DNA of 55,149 nucleotides from Actinomycetes bacterium (GCA_021779075.1 JAJYBG010000003.1:1-55149), one strand, 5' to 3'; positions 27,365-39,684 are shown, counted from the first letter of the stretch. Notes: generated by a model not told the origin, from the sequence alone. Numbers and translations are program-made.

Positions 27365-27718
27365 GTGGCGCAGAACCCCGAGCAGTACACGTTCGCCTGG
27401 AATGACGCGGTCCGCTTCCTGCTGGAGATCTTTGCGATCGTGTCACTCGCGGTGTGGGGGTTCGCGAGGTTCGACCTGCCGTGGAACTGGGTGGTCGGCA
27501 TCGGCGCGAGCGTCGTCGCCCTCCTGCTCTGGGCGCTGTTCCGCTCGCCGCGGGCCGTGATCCGGGCGGATGCCTATGGCAAGGCCACCGTCGAGATCAT
27601 CGTCATGGCGAGTGCGGCGCTCGCCTGGTGGAACCTCGGCCAGCCCGTCGTTGCCGGCGCGTTCGCCGTGGTCGCGCTGATCTCGGGTGTCATCAATGGG
27701 CGGCGCGAATTCCAGTGA
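27365..27718 (+). CDS. DUF2568 (YrdB-like) membrane protein
   Basis: A 117-residue protein with four hydrophobic spans (about 14-34, 42-60, 75-90 and 94-112). FLLEIFAIVSLAVWGF and LLLWALFRSPRAV are characteristic of DUF2568/YrdB. Function is unknown. The GTG at 27365 is the leaderless start seven bases after TACTCT. The much longer ORF-track frame is antisense-like and overlaps purU. Its TGA overlaps the nagA GTG (GTGA), so the two are coupled, though no functional link is evident. Confidence 0.8.
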   Translation: MAQNPEQYTFAWNDAVRFLLEIFAIVSLAVWGFARFDLPWNWVVGIGASVVALLLWALFRSPRAVIRADAYGKATVEIIVMASAALAWWNLGQPVVAGAFAVVALISGVINGRREFQ

Positions 27719-28884
27719 CCACGTCGACCGTCATCCACTCAGCGCGCACGATCGACGCCGACGGCGAGGTCGACGACTTCTGGGTGGCGTTCGAAGGCGA
27801 TTCGATCGCCGCGACCGGCACCGGCATCGGCTGGGAGCAACTCGGCATCGCCGATGTGGCGGACGTGGTGGATGCCGGCGGCAATTGCCTCGCCCCCGGA
27901 TTCATCGACCTGCACGGCCACGGCGCGGGCGGCTTCTCGTTCGATGACGGAGCCGCCGCGATCGCGAGCGCGCTGGCGACGCACCGCGCACACGGCACGA
28001 CGCGCTCGGTCGTCTCGCTCGTCGCGGGTCCGGTCGAGACGCTGGCGGCCTCGCTGTCGCAGATCGCCGATCTCGCGGAATCCGACCCGCTCGTGCTCGG
28101 CGCGCACCTCGAGGGGCCGTTCCTCGCACCGAGCCGCCGGGGCGCCCACAACCCCGAGTTCCTCATCGACCCGTCGCCCGCCGTGATCGACCGCCTGCTC
28201 GACGCCGCGCGCGGGCACCTGCGCCAGGTGACGATCGCGCCCGAGTTGCCCAACGCGCTGGAGGCGATCGAGATTCTCGTCGAGGCGGGCGTCATCGTCG
28301 CCGTGGGCCACACCGACGCGACAGAGGCGCAGACCCAGGATGCCTTCCACGCCGGCGCCCGCCTGCTCACCCACGCCTTCAACGCCATGCCCGGCATCGG
28401 CCACCGCGCGCCGGGGCCGGTCGTCGCGGCGCTGCAGGACGACCGGGTGACCCTCGAACTCGTCCTCGATGGGGTGCACGTGCATCCGCACGTCGCCCGG
28501 CTGCTCTTCGATGCCGCGCCCGGCCGCGTCGCGCTCGTCACCGACTCGATGGCGGCGGCGGGCACATCCGATGGCCGCTATGCGCTGGGGTCCTTGGAGG
28601 TCGTCGTGTCGGATGGCCGCGCCCTGCTCGCGAACGCCGATGGCACGACCGGTGCCATCGCCGGCTCGACGCTCACGCTCGACCGTGCCCTGCGCATCGC
28701 CACGACGAGCGCGCGTCAGAGCGTGCCGGTCGCGGTCGCGGCGCTGACGGCGACTCCGGCGCGCGTGCTCGGCCTCGAACACCGGCTCGGCCGTCTCGCG
28801 CCGGGCTACGCCGCCGATGCCGTGCTGCTCACCGGCGAATGCGACGTGCTCGCCGTCTGGGCCGCCGGCGCGCGCCTGCGCTGA
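27715..28884 (+). CDS. nagA: N-acetylglucosamine-6-phosphate deacetylase NagA
   Basis: A 389-residue amidohydrolase. The HxH metal motif is in APGFIDLHGHGAGG, with the metal-binding Glu in GAHLEGPFLAPSRRGAHNPE. Histidines follow in VGHTDATEAQ and THAFNAMPGIGHR, and the catalytic Asp is in LVTDSMAAAGTSDG. It deacetylates GlcNAc-6-P from chitin or cell-wall turnover. nagB and a PTS system are not in the window. The GTG start overlaps the DUF2568 stop; the longer frame in the track is ignored. A 19-bp perfect inverted repeat downstream separates it from convergent icd. Confidence 0.94.
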   Translation: MTTSTVIHSARTIDADGEVDDFWVAFEGDSIAATGTGIGWEQLGIADVADVVDAGGNCLAPGFIDLHGHGAGGFSFDDGAAAIASALATHRAHGTTRSVVSLVAGPVETLAASLSQIADLAESDPLVLGAHLEGPFLAPSRRGAHNPEFLIDPSPAVIDRLLDAARGHLRQVTIAPELPNALEAIEILVEAGVIVAVGHTDATEAQTQDAFHAGARLLTHAFNAMPGIGHRAPGPVVAALQDDRVTLELVLDGVHVHPHVARLLFDAAPGRVALVTDSMAAAGTSDGRYALGSLEVVVSDGRALLANADGTTGAIAGSTLTLDRALRIATTSARQSVPVAVAALTATPARVLGLEHRLGRLAPGYAADAVLLTGECDVLAVWAAGARLR

Positions 28885-28959
28885 GAGACCCCGGTGCTCG
28901 GGCGCCCGAGCCGCCACTCGCGGCGACCCGCCGAGGCCGCGCGCTGACATCCCGCGCTC

Positions 28960-29014
28960 GAGGTCCCCCGAATCGACCCTTCCCACGCGGAGAAAGGTCG
29001 ATTCGGGGGACCTC
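28960..29014. terminator. Perfect 19-bp inverted repeat between nagA and icd
   Basis: GAGGTCCCCCGAATCGACC and GGTCGATTCGGGGGACCTC are exact reverse complements separated by 17 bases, between two convergent genes. Strong candidate for a bidirectional terminator. The 75 bp between it and nagA have only short GC-rich dyads. Confidence 0.7.
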
Positions 29015-29028
29015 GGGGCCGGTGAGGC

Positions 29029-31239
<2,211 letters not shown>

Positions 31240-31266
31240 ATCGGCTCCTTCGCTCGTGCCTCTACC

Positions 31267-31306
31267 AGCCTAACGTCACCCCGAGATTTATCTTGACGTC
31301 GAGATA
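31267..31306 (-). promoter_or_regulatory. icd promoter with 18-bp palindromic operator
   Basis: TATCTTGACGTCGAGATA (31289-31306) is a dyad with a single mismatched pair. It covers the expected -35 region, 17 bp before the -10 TAGGCT (31272-31267). The same motif, 15 of 18 identical, occurs in front of sucC. Confidence 0.6.
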
Positions 31307-31327
31307 GTTTGGCCCCTCGCCGGCCGC

Positions 31328-33142
31328 TCAGACCAGCGAGTCGCGCCAGGCGGCGTGCAGCTGGGCGAAGCGCCCGGTGCCGCCGATGAGGTCGGCGGGC
31401 GACCCGTCTTCGACGATGCGGCCGTGCTCGAGCACGAGCACCCGGTCGGCGATCGCCACCGTCGACAGCCGGTGCGCGATGATGACCGCGGTGCGGTCGG
31501 CGAGCAGTGTCTGCAGCGCCCGCTGCACGAGCCGTTCGCTCGGGATGTCGAGCGACGAGGTCGCCTCGTCGAGGATGAGGACGGCCGGATCGGCGAGGAA
31601 GGCGCGCGCGAACGACACGAGCTGGCGCTGCCCGGCCGAGAGGCGGCCGCCGCGTTTGTTGACGTCGGTGTCGTAGCCGTCGGGCAGCCGCTCGATGAAC
31701 TCGTGCGCGCCGACGGCCCGCGCGGCCGCCTCGATCTCGGCGCGGCTCGCCTCCGGCTTGCCGAGCGCGATGTTGTCGGCGACCGAACCCGAGAACAGGT
31801 ACGCCTCCTGCGTGACCATGACGATCGCGCGGCGCAGGTCGTCGTTGCTCAGCGAGCGCAGGTCGACGCCGTCGAGTGCGACGCGACCGTGCGTGGGGTC
31901 GTAGAAGCGCGCGATGAGCTTCGCGAACGTCGACTTGCCCGCGCCCGTCGACCCGACCAGCGCGATCGTCTGCCCGGCCGGAATGTCGAGGTCGAAGTGC
32001 GGCAGCACCTCGCGGCCCTCCTGGTAGGCGAACTGCACGTCGTCGAAATCGACGTGACCGGATGCTCGGCGGAGCGCCACCGCTTCCTCCGGCTCGGGCA
32101 CGCCCGGCTTCTCCTCGAGCACGCCGGAGATCTTCTCCAGCGCCGCGGCTGCCGACTGGTAGGAATTGTAGAACATCGCCATCTCCTCCATCGGGTCGAA
32201 GAAGCGCCGGACGTAGAGCAGGACCGCGAGCAGCGCGCCGAGGGCGAGAGAGCCCTCGGCGACGCGGAATCCGCCGACGAGCAGCGCGACGACGACGGTG
32301 ACATTGCCGATGAGCACGAGCGCCGGGTCGAAGATCCCGAAGAGCTGCACGGTCTTCGCGTTGACGTCGCGGTAGTCCTCGACGAGGTCGCCGTACTGCT
32401 TCTCACCCCGCCGCTCCCTGCGGAACGCCTTGACGGCGCGGATGCCCGTCATCGTCTCGACGAAATGGACGATGAGCTTGGCGGACGCCGTGCGCGAGCG
32501 GCGGAAGAGCAGCTGCGACCGGTTCTGGAACCAGCGCACCAGGAAGTACAGCGGCACGAGCGAGCACACGACGACGACTCCGGAGACCCAGTCGACGACG
32601 AAGACCGCGATGAGGATGAATCCCGAGTAGAGGATGCCCTGCACGAGCTGGTTGATGCCCGAGTCGAGCAGCTCGCGGATCGCGTCGAGGTCGCTCGTCT
32701 GCCGGGCGATGACCCGCCCCGAGGTGTAGGTCTCGTGGAACTCCAGGCTGAGGCGCTGGGTGTGCTGGAAGACCCGGGTGCGCAGGTCGATGAGGATCGC
32801 CTGGCTGATCCGCGCCGACGCGACCTGGTAGTAGCCGATGAGCAGCGCGCCACCGATCGCGGTGACGACGTAGGCGCCGCCGGTGGCCGCGATCGGCCAC
32901 CAGTCGCCGCTCGTCAGCGCCGCGAGGCCCTGGTCGATGCCGATGCCGACCAGCGCGGGGCCCGCGACCTCGAGCAGCGTCGAGACCACGACGACGCCCA
33001 GGGTGAGCCAGAGTTTGAGCCGCAGCGGTCTGACGAGCGAGCCGAGCAGGCGCAGCGAGCGCTGGCGGATGGAGCGGGACTCGGTCTTCGAGAGGTCGGC
33101 GCGGTCCTCGCCGCGCACGCCGGTGACAGTGGCGGTGGTCAT
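31328..33142 (-). CDS. ABC exporter subunit with consensus catalytic NBD
   Basis: A 604-residue half-transporter with an N-terminal six-span type IV exporter domain (about 35-330) and a C-terminal ATPase. Walker A is [15 protein letters not shown], the signature [14 protein letters not shown], Walker B with catalytic Glu [12 protein letters not shown], and the switch His is in [11 protein letters not shown]. It pairs with the overlapping upstream gene product, forming a heterodimeric multidrug- or lipid-type exporter as in TM287/288 or BmrCD. The ATG follows a (GGA)7 run that doubles as ribosome-binding site. The cargo is unknown. Confidence 0.9.
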   Translation of the reverse strand: MTTATVTGVRGEDRADLSKTESRSIRQRSLRLLGSLVRPLRLKLWLTLGVVVVSTLLEVAGPALVGIGIDQGLAALTSGDWWPIAATGGAYVVTAIGGALLIGYYQVASARISQAILIDLRTRVFQHTQRLSLEFHETYTSGRVIARQTSDLDAIRELLDSGINQLVQGILYSGFILIAVFVVDWVSGVVVVCSLVPLYFLVRWFQNRSQLLFRRSRTASAKLIVHFVETMTGIRAVKAFRRERRGEKQYGDLVEDYRDVNAKTVQLFGIFDPALVLIGNVTVVVALLVGGFRVAEGSLALGALLAVLLYVRRFFDPMEEMAMFYNSYQSAAAALEKISGVLEEKPGVPEPEEAVALRRASGHVDFDDVQFAYQEGREVLPHFDLDIPAGQTIALVGSTGAGKSTFAKLIARFYDPTHGRVALDGVDLRSLSNDDLRRAIVMVTQEAYLFSGSVADNIALGKPEASRAEIEAAARAVGAHEFIERLPDGYDTDVNKRGGRLSAGQRQLVSFARAFLADPAVLILDEATSSLDIPSERLVQRALQTLLADRTAVIIAHRLSTVAIADRVLVLEHGRIVEDGSPADLIGGTGRFAQLHAAWRDSLV

Positions 33143-34968
33143 GTCTCCTCCTCCTCCTCCTCCTCCAGGCTCGAGATGACGAAGCGGTAGTGATCGCTGA
33201 CGGCGAGCAGCTCGCCGTGGGTGCCGACGGCGTCGATGCGGCCGTCCTTGAGCACCGCGACGCGGTCGGCGAGCGCCACCGTCGACGGCCGGTGGGCGAC
33301 GATGAGCGCGGTCGTCCTGGTGAGGACGGTGCGCAGGCCCTCCGTCACCAGAGCCTCGGTGTCGACGTCGAGCGCCGACAGCGGGTCGTCGAGGACGAGG
33401 ATCGCGGGCTTCGCCGCCACGGCGCGGGCGAGCGCGAGGCGCTGCCGTTGACCGCCGGAGAGACTGAGGCCCTCCTCGCCCACCTTGGTGTCGACCCCGT
33501 CGGGCAGGTCGTAGGCGAACTGCGCCTGCGCGACGCGCAGCGCCTCGGCGAGCTGGGCCTCCGTCGCCTTCCGCGTCGCCTCGTCGTCGGCCTCGAGATC
33601 AGCCCGGCCGAGCAGCACGTTGTCGCGCACCGAGGCCGAGAAGAGCGTGGCGTCCTCGAAGGCCATGGCGACATGCGTGCGCAGCTCGCCGAGCGTGAGG
33701 TCGCGGACGTCGACACCGTCGATCATGACGCTGCCGCCCGTGACGTCGTAGAGGCGCGCGGCGAGGCTCGTGAGCGTGGATTTGCCCGAACCGGTGAGCC
33801 CGACGAGCGCCATCGTCTCGCCGGGGCGCACCGTGAGGTCGATCCCGTCGAGGATGTCGGGGGCGTTCTGCGGGGCATCCTCATAGCGGAAGTGCACGCC
33901 CGCGAAGGCGAGCTCGCCCCGGGGGTCGACGATCGTCGCCGGCTGCTCCGCATCGCGGATGTCGACGGGCGTGTCCATGACCTCGAAGAACCGGTCGACC
34001 GCGGTGCGGGTGTCGACGGTCATCGACAGCAGGAATCCGATGGAGTCGAGCGGGAACCTCAGCGCCGTGGCCGTCGCGAAGAACGCCACCAGGCGGCCGA
34101 CCGACATCTGCCCGTCGGAGACGAGCCAGACGCCGATGACGAGGCAGATCGCGAAGGCGAGGTTCGGGATGAGGTTGAGCCACAGCCACAGCTGCGCGAC
34201 CGCGCGCGCCTTCTCGAGCTCGGTGCCGCGCAGCTCCTCGGCCTGCTCGCGGAACCGGCCCAGCGCGTGTCTGCCGCGTCCGAACGCCTTGAGGACGCGG
34301 ATGCCGTGCACCGACTCCTCGACGGCGGTGGCGAGATCGCCCGCCTGGTCCTGGCTGCGCCGGGCGACGACGTGGTACCGCTTCTCGAACGCGAACCCCA
34401 CCCACCACATCGGCGCCGAGACGGCGAGGAACACCAGCGCCAGCAGCCAGTGCCAGTAGGCGAGCAGGAAGAATCCCACGACGATCGTGACCATGTTCAC
34501 GACGAGCAGCACGAGGCCGAACGACAGCCAGCGGCGGATGAGGCTGAGATCGCTCATCGAGCGCGACAGCAACTGGCCGCTCGGCCACCGGTCGTGGAAG
34601 CTCACCGGCAGCGACTGCAGCTTCGCGTAGAGCGCGCCTCGCAGCGTCGCCTCGACCCTGGTGCCCGGCGTGAGGACGAACCAGCGGCGCAGCGAGATGA
34701 GGACGGCCTCGGCGATGCCGAGCCCGAGGATGGTCAGCGCCGACGGAAGCACCTGGGTGGTGAGGCCCTTGCTGATCGAGCCGTCGACGAGCGTCTGCAG
34801 CACGAGTGGGATGACGAGCGCCACGACCGACGCCGCAAGCGCCGCGACCATGCCGAACACGATGCGCGGCAGCGCCCGGCGGCCGTAGGGGTAGAGCCGG
34901 ACGAGGGAGCGGAAGGTGCTGAGCCGCTCGCCGTTCGGGCGCGTTCGAGAGTCGTCTTCGGTAAGCAT
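33139..34968 (-). CDS. ABC exporter subunit with degenerate NBD
   Basis: A 609-residue half-transporter: a six-span exporter domain (about 30-320) and an ATPase with Walker [15 protein letters not shown], signature [16 protein letters not shown] and Walker [13 protein letters not shown]. Asp replaces the catalytic Glu after Walker B, the mark of the non-hydrolysing site in heterodimeric exporters. The switch His is kept in [10 protein letters not shown]. The C-terminus ends [11 protein letters not shown] and its stop overlaps the partner ATG. The promoter with a good -35/-10 lies 85-110 bases upstream. No substrate-specific neighbour. Confidence 0.9.
   Translation of the reverse strand: MLTEDDSRTRPNGERLSTFRSLVRLYPYGRRALPRIVFGMVAALAASVVALVIPLVLQTLVDGSISKGLTTQVLPSALTILGLGIAEAVLISLRRWFVLTPGTRVEATLRGALYAKLQSLPVSFHDRWPSGQLLSRSMSDLSLIRRWLSFGLVLLVVNMVTIVVGFFLLAYWHWLLALVFLAVSAPMWWVGFAFEKRYHVVARRSQDQAGDLATAVEESVHGIRVLKAFGRGRHALGRFREQAEELRGTELEKARAVAQLWLWLNLIPNLAFAICLVIGVWLVSDGQMSVGRLVAFFATATALRFPLDSIGFLLSMTVDTRTAVDRFFEVMDTPVDIRDAEQPATIVDPRGELAFAGVHFRYEDAPQNAPDILDGIDLTVRPGETMALVGLTGSGKSTLTSLAARLYDVTGGSVMIDGVDVRDLTLGELRTHVAMAFEDATLFSASVRDNVLLGRADLEADDEATRKATEAQLAEALRVAQAQFAYDLPDGVDTKVGEEGLSLSGGQRQRLALARAVAAKPAILVLDDPLSALDVDTEALVTEGLRTVLTRTTALIVAHRPSTVALADRVAVLKDGRIDAVGTHGELLAVSDHYRFVISSLEEEEEEET
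33146..33166. repeat. (TCC/GGA)7 microsatellite at the ABC exporter junction
   Basis: Seven perfect GGA units on the coding (minus) strand encode the seven-glutamate tail of the upstream ABC subunit. They also form an extended Shine-Dalgarno sequence ending just before the downstream ATG. Confidence 0.8.
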
Positions 34969-35052
34969 GCGAAAATCCGTGGTGCAGTCGTCGTCGTGCG
35001 GTGACAGGAATCCGGCGCCCTGGTGGGGCAGCGGAAAAAGACAGAGCCCTAC

Positions 35053-35081
35053 AGGCTATGTCGGCGTCATCCCGCCGTCAA
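35053..35081 (-). promoter_or_regulatory. Sigma-A promoter of the ABC exporter operon
   Basis: TTGACG (35081-35076), a 17-bp spacer and TAGCCT (35058-35053) form the best bipartite promoter in the window. It leaves a leader of roughly 75-80 nt with no recognised structure. Confidence 0.65.
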
Positions 35082-35095
35082 ACCCCTGTCGCGCG

Positions 35096-36280
35096 TCAGC
35101 CGAGCCGGATCGAGAGGCAGGTCGTCGAGCCTTCGACCTTCTCGAATTCCGAGAGATCGACCGTGACGACGGCGTAGCCGAGGTCCTCGACAAGCGCTTT
35201 GGTACCCGGCGCCGAGGCGGGCAGCAGCACCGTGGACTCGTCGAGGATGACGAGGTTGGCGCCGGCCGCCTCAGGCACGACGAGCGCGCCGGCGAAGAAC
35301 GTCGGGTCGATCGTGCCCGGTGCGACGAGCACGGTGCCGTCCGGCAGCGCGGTTGCCACCGACTTGAGGTGCAGCGCACCGGCCACCGGGACCGCGACGA
35401 CGGTGCCCGCGCCGAGATCGTCGACGAGCTCGCGCAGCTCGCGCACACCGGCGGCGTTGGTACGACTGGACCGGCCGACGTAGAAGACGTCGCCGACCCT
35501 GAGGACATCGCCGCCGTCGAGTGTGGCCGGTTCCTCGACGTCATAGAGCGTGAGGCCGAGCGAACGCAGCCTGTCGGCGACGGATGCCGTCTCAGCACGC
35601 CGCTCGGGGGCGCCGGGCCGCGTGATGAGGGCGATGCCGGGGCTGATGACCACGGCGGCGTCCTCGACGAAGACGCCGTCGGGCAGCCGGTCGGCGCTCT
35701 CGACCTCGACGGTCTGCCAGCCGGCGATGGTGAAGGCAGCGACGTAGGCATCCCACTGCTCATCGGCCTTCTCGATGTCGACCTCGGTGCGCGCGATGTT
35801 CGTGACGATGCCCTCGCCGAGAACGCTCGACGGGGCGCGCACGAGCACGACGCGGCCGCCCTGGCCGCGGAAGAGCCCGAGGACCCAACGGTGCACGAGG
35901 ATGCCGAGCGTCGGGGTGGCGACGATGAGCCCGGCGAGCACGAAGAAGTAATAGCCGAGGTATTCGACGGTGAACTGGAACCCACTGAGGCTGCCGGCCT
36001 GCTGCACCACGGCGAGGACGAAGGCGATCGCCGCCGCGACGACCCCGGCGACGGCGGCGACCCAGCGCCGCCGGTAGGCGCCGAACAGCCCCGCGAGCAG
36101 CAGCACGACCGCGCCGTAGAGCGCGGCGGTCCAGTACAGCGACAGCGCGTTGGCCGTGACCGTGAACTCGAACTGGCTCGCCGGAAGCCAGGCGATCGCC
36201 CCGGCGGCCAGCGAGGCGGCGGCGACCGCGAATGCGGCGGAGACGGCGGCGGTGAGGCGGCGGATCCAGAGGGGGGTCAT
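35096..36280 (-). CDS. Membrane-anchored dimethylarginine dimethylaminohydrolase-like protein
   Basis: A 394-residue fusion. Residues 1-135 are a four-span membrane domain (spans about 10-32, 47-68, 73-93 and 108-128) of no recognised family. Residues about 143-394 are an amidinotransferase-fold domain of the DDAH type: GVFVEDAAVVI, ATLDGGDVLRVGDVFYVGRSSRTNAAG, the active-site His304 in GALHLKSVATAL and the nucleophile Cys388 in STTCLSIRL. DDAH hydrolyses methylated arginine to citrulline and dimethylamine; the true substrate here is unknown. The ATG at 36280 lies eight bases after the purH stop, making it the last gene of the purN-purH operon. Confidence 0.83.
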   Translation of the reverse strand: MTPLWIRRLTAAVSAAFAVAAASLAAGAIAWLPASQFEFTVTANALSLYWTAALYGAVVLLLAGLFGAYRRRWVAAVAGVVAAAIAFVLAVVQQAGSLSGFQFTVEYLGYYFFVLAGLIVATPTLGILVHRWVLGLFRGQGGRVVLVRAPSSVLGEGIVTNIARTEVDIEKADEQWDAYVAAFTIAGWQTVEVESADRLPDGVFVEDAAVVISPGIALITRPGAPERRAETASVADRLRSLGLTLYDVEEPATLDGGDVLRVGDVFYVGRSSRTNAAGVRELRELVDDLGAGTVVAVPVAGALHLKSVATALPDGTVLVAPGTIDPTFFAGALVVPEAAGANLVILDESTVLLPASAPGTKALVEDLGYAVVTVDLSEFEKVEGSTTCLSIRLG

Positions 36281-36288
36281 CTCAACTC

Positions 36289-37923
36289 TCAGTGGAAGAA
36301 GTGGCGTTCGCCGGTGAAGTACATGGTTACCCCGGCGGCCTGTGCGGCGGCTATGACGTCCTCGTCGCGGATCGAGCCGCCGGGCTGCACGATCGCGGCG
36401 ACGCCGGCGTCGATGAGGATCTGCGCGCCGTCGGCGAAGGGGAAGAACGCATCGGAGGCCGCGACCGCGCCGCGGGCGCGCTCGACGCCGTCGGCGAGGG
36501 TGTTGGCGCGCTCGACCGCGAGATGGCAGGAATCCACCCGGTTGACCTGCCCCATGCCGACGCCGACGGAGGCGCCGTCCTTGGCGAGCAGGATCGCGTT
36601 CGACTTCGCGGCGCGCACCGCGCGCCAGGCGAACTCGAGGTCGGCGAGGGCCTGTCCGTCGGCCGGGTCGCCCGAGACGAGCTGCCAGCCCGCCGAGATC
36701 GACCCCGCGGGGAGGACATCCGCCTGCTGCACGAGCACGCCGCCGGAGATCTGCTTGAACTCGTAAGGCGCACGGGCGTAGCCCGCAGGCAGCTGCAGGA
36801 TGCGCAGGTTCTTCTTTGTCTGCAGCAGCTCGAGCGCCGCGGGCTGGTACGAGGGCGCGACGATGACCTCGGTGAAGATGCCCTTCACCGTCTCGGCGAG
36901 GGCGAGCGTGACCTCGCGATTGGCGGCGATGACGCCGCCGTACGCGCTCACCGGGTCGCACTCGTGGGCCTTGCGGTGTGCGTCCGCGATGTCGGGGGCC
37001 GTCGCTATGCCGCAGGGGTTGGCGTGCTTGATGATGGCGACGGCGGGCGTCTCGAAGTCGTACGCGGCTCGCAGTGCGGCATCCGCGTCGGTGTAGTTGT
37101 TGTACGACATCTCCTTGCCGCCCAGCTGCATCGCCTGGGCGATGCCCGTGCCCGATTGCAGCGGGCCGACAGCGCCGTCGCGGTAGAGCGCGGCGGCCTG
37201 ATGGGCGTTCTCGCCGTAGCGCAGCACCGCCCCGAGATCGCCCGCGATCGCGACGGAATCGCAAAATGCGTATTCTGCGTAATCGCCGCCGGCGAGGCCG
37301 GTCTCTTCGAACCACGCCGACACGGCCGCGTCATAAGACGCCGTGTGGCGGAACGCCTTCGCCGCGAGGCGGCCGCGCAGGGCGAGGTTGGTGCCGCCGA
37401 AGTGGATGGCCTCGAGCACCTCCTCGTAGGAATCCGGCGAGACGACGATCGCGACATTGGCGTAGTTCTTCGCGGATGCCCGCACCATGGCTGGCCCGCC
37501 GATGTCGATCTGCTCGATGACGTCGTTCCCGACCGCACCGGCGGCGACGGTCTGCTGGAACGGGTAGAGGTTGACGACGACGAGCTGGAACGGCTCGATG
37601 CCGAGCTCGGCGAGCTGCTCCTCGTGCGCCTCGAGGCGCAGGTCGGCGAGCAGGCCGGCGTGCACGGCGGGGTGCAGGGTCTTCACCCGGCCGCCGAGCG
37701 ACTCGGGGAATCCGGTCACCGCGGCGACGTCGGTGACGGCGAAGCCCGCCTGGCGGATGGTCGCGGCCGTCGAGCCGGTCGAGACGATCTCGATGTCGAG
37801 CCCGGCGAGCTCGCGGGCGAAGTCGACGAGACCCGTCTTGTCGCTGACGGAGACGAGGGCGCGCGTGACCGGGACGAGGTCGCGCTCGCGGTAGAGGGCG
37901 GGATCGGCGGCGTGAGCGCTCAT
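36289..37923 (-). CDS. purH: Bifunctional AICAR transformylase/IMP cyclohydrolase
   Basis: A 544-residue enzyme of the last two steps of IMP synthesis. The N-terminal cyclohydrolase has [32 protein letters not shown] and [17 protein letters not shown]. The C-terminal transformylase has the catalytic Lys-His in [16 protein letters not shown]. It uses 10-formyl-THF; when that is scarce, AICAR and ZTP build up and signal the riboswitch at glyA-folD. The ATG overlaps the purN stop (ATGA). Confidence 0.96.
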   Translation of the reverse strand: MSAHAADPALYRERDLVPVTRALVSVSDKTGLVDFARELAGLDIEIVSTGSTAATIRQAGFAVTDVAAVTGFPESLGGRVKTLHPAVHAGLLADLRLEAHEEQLAELGIEPFQLVVVNLYPFQQTVAAGAVGNDVIEQIDIGGPAMVRASAKNYANVAIVVSPDSYEEVLEAIHFGGTNLALRGRLAAKAFRHTASYDAAVSAWFEETGLAGGDYAEYAFCDSVAIAGDLGAVLRYGENAHQAAALYRDGAVGPLQSGTGIAQAMQLGGKEMSYNNYTDADAALRAAYDFETPAVAIIKHANPCGIATAPDIADAHRKAHECDPVSAYGGVIAANREVTLALAETVKGIFTEVIVAPSYQPAALELLQTKKNLRILQLPAGYARAPYEFKQISGGVLVQQADVLPAGSISAGWQLVSGDPADGQALADLEFAWRAVRAAKSNAILLAKDGASVGVGMGQVNRVDSCHLAVERANTLADGVERARGAVAASDAFFPFADGAQILIDAGVAAIVQPGGSIRDEDVIAAAQAAGVTMYFTGERHFFH

Positions 37924-38516
37924 GAGCGGGCGAGCTCCTTCAGGTCGAGGGTGCCGAGGGCGATCGCACGCACCGCGTCGATGAGCAGGCGGCGTTCGAC
38001 GGGCTTGATGCGGTCGTGGAGAGTGGTCTCGGTGTCGCCCGGCAGCACGGCGACGCGCTCCTGGGCGATGACGGGGCCGGAGTCGACGCCGTTGTCGACG
38101 ACGATGAGGGATGCCCCGGTCTCGGTCGCCCCCGCGGCGAGCGCGTCGCGCACGCCGCGCGCGCCGGGGAACTCAGGCAGGTAGGCGGGGTGCGTGTTGA
38201 TGAGGTCCGGAGAGAGCGCGCCGACGACCGCAGGCGGCAGCAGGCGCATGAACCCGCTGAGCACGGTGAGGTCGGGCCGCCACTGCTCGATCTGGCTGAG
38301 CAGCTCGTCGCCCCAGTCCGCGCGGTTGCCGAAGTCCTCCAGGGCGACGGTGAAGGTCGGGATGCCGAACTCGGCGGCCACGTCCAGGCCGCCCGCGTCG
38401 GGCCGATCGGAGCCCACCGCGACGACCCGCGCGGGGTAGTCAGCCGTCGCCGCCGCTTCCAGCAGCGCGCGGAGGTTGGACCCGCCCCCCGACACGAGCG
38501 CCACGACGGAAAGCAC
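37920..38516 (-). CDS. purN: Phosphoribosylglycinamide formyltransferase PurN
   Basis: A 198-residue formyltransferase of de novo purine synthesis. It has [18 protein letters not shown] at the N-terminus. The catalytic Asn-His is in [26 protein letters not shown] and the Asp in [15 protein letters not shown]. It transfers the formyl group of 10-formyl-THF to GAR. The GTG start used in the track lies 77 bases inside perM; an in-frame GTG four codons later is also possible. ATGA overlap with purH. Confidence 0.94.
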   Translation of the reverse strand: MLSVVALVSGGGSNLRALLEAAATADYPARVVAVGSDRPDAGGLDVAAEFGIPTFTVALEDFGNRADWGDELLSQIEQWRPDLTVLSGFMRLLPPAVVGALSPDLINTHPAYLPEFPGARGVRDALAAGATETGASLIVVDNGVDSGPVIAQERVAVLPGDTETTLHDRIKPVERRLLIDAVRAIALGTLDLKELARS

Positions 38517-39678
38517 CCGCCCAGACTACCGGCGGCACGAGTTCGCCGAGGAAGACGCCGATGGCCGACTCGAGCGCGGCGAAGAGGCCCACGACGAGGC
38601 CGTCCGGCCCCATGCGCTCGAGCACGCCGGGCGCGACCGTGCCGCCGGACCACCACGAGAGCAATCCGGCCGCGATGCCGACGGCGATGCCCGAGCCGAC
38701 CGCGGCCAGCGCCCTCGTCGAGAGGGCTTCCGTCGAGCGCAGCAGCACTCCCGCCAGCACCCCGGCGAGCACGATCACCAGCACGCCGGCGTACTGCCCT
38801 GCCGAGCCGTGGTCGGGCAGGATGCCGAAGAGCGGGAACGCCGGCAGGGTCGCCGGGTGCACCGCGCCCGGCGTCACCGTCATCGCGCCGACCGAGAACC
38901 CGGGGCCGGCGAACCAGGCGAGCTGCCAGACGACGGCGTTGGGCAGCAGCGCGAGCTGGGCGAGCGTCAGCGTCGTGCCGCCGAGATAGCCGGACTGGAG
39001 GGCCTCGTAGAGCGCGACGACCTGGCCGAAGTGCGTGAAGAGCAGCATCGCGACGGTGAACGCCGCGACGAAGACGGCGATGGCGAGCGCCGCGGTTCCG
39101 GCCCGGAGGGACTGCCCGACGACGGTCCGGGCCAGCACCGGCAACGGGATGCGGCCGGGCAGTCCCGCGCCCCGCGCGCGGTCCAGCCCGACGCCGAACG
39201 CGATGCCGAGCGCCATGACGAGCGCGGGCAGGATTCCGGCCTGCCACCACACCGGAGCCGCGAGCGGTGCGATCGCGCTGAGCCCGACGAACTGGGCGAC
39301 GACGAAGAACACGGCGACGGCGGAGATCCCGCCGGCGAGCACCTGGCCCGCCTCCGCCGCCCGCTGGCCGGTGCGCGTTCCCATCGCGAAGGTGAGGAAG
39401 GCGATGCCGAGCGCCGCGAAGCCGGCCGTGAAGGGCGGGATCGCCCCCCCGAGGCCGAGGGCGACCGCGGTCGTCTTGTCGAGTGAGACGGTGAGGTCGA
39501 CGCCGTGGCCGAGCAGCCAGGCATCCACCGACGCCCGCCAGAATTCGGTCCAGTCGGCGGCCATGTGGAACTGGACGGCCCAGACGATGCTCAGCGGGGC
39601 GAGTGCGACGCCGATGCCGATGGCGGCGGCGATGAGCGCTTCGAATCCGGCGAGAGAGGCAACGGTCGCACGGTTCAC
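38440..39678 (-). CDS. DUF6350/PerM-like polytopic membrane protein
   Basis: A 412-residue hydrophobic protein with about ten to twelve predicted spans, beginning [43 protein letters not shown]. It matches the DUF6350 (PerM-like) family that sits between sucD and purN in many actinobacteria; mycobacterial PerM supports cell division and persistence. The C-terminal 25 residues, read through the purN start region, are basic and low in complexity. The start is GTG, six bases after TACGCT. Confidence 0.82.
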   Translation of the reverse strand: MNRATVASLAGFEALIAAAIGIGVALAPLSIVWAVQFHMAADWTEFWRASVDAWLLGHGVDLTVSLDKTTAVALGLGGAIPPFTAGFAALGIAFLTFAMGTRTGQRAAEAGQVLAGGISAVAVFFVVAQFVGLSAIAPLAAPVWWQAGILPALVMALGIAFGVGLDRARGAGLPGRIPLPVLARTVVGQSLRAGTAALAIAVFVAAFTVAMLLFTHFGQVVALYEALQSGYLGGTTLTLAQLALLPNAVVWQLAWFAGPGFSVGAMTVTPGAVHPATLPAFPLFGILPDHGSAGQYAGVLVIVLAGVLAGVLLRSTEALSTRALAAVGSGIAVGIAAGLLSWWSGGTVAPGVLERMGPDGLVVGLFAALESAIGVFLGELVPPVVWAGAFRRGARVGGRVQPPRAAGSGGDG

Positions 39679-39684
39679 GCCCTG

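Noticed and set aside
33146-33166. Short tandem repeat as a CRISPR-like or mobile feature
   Set aside because: It is a simple trinucleotide run inside a coding region; no spacers, no cas genes, no transposase anywhere in the window.
31355-35004. Two plus-strand ORFs of 611 and 604 aa
   Set aside because: Mirror frames of the two ABC exporter genes.
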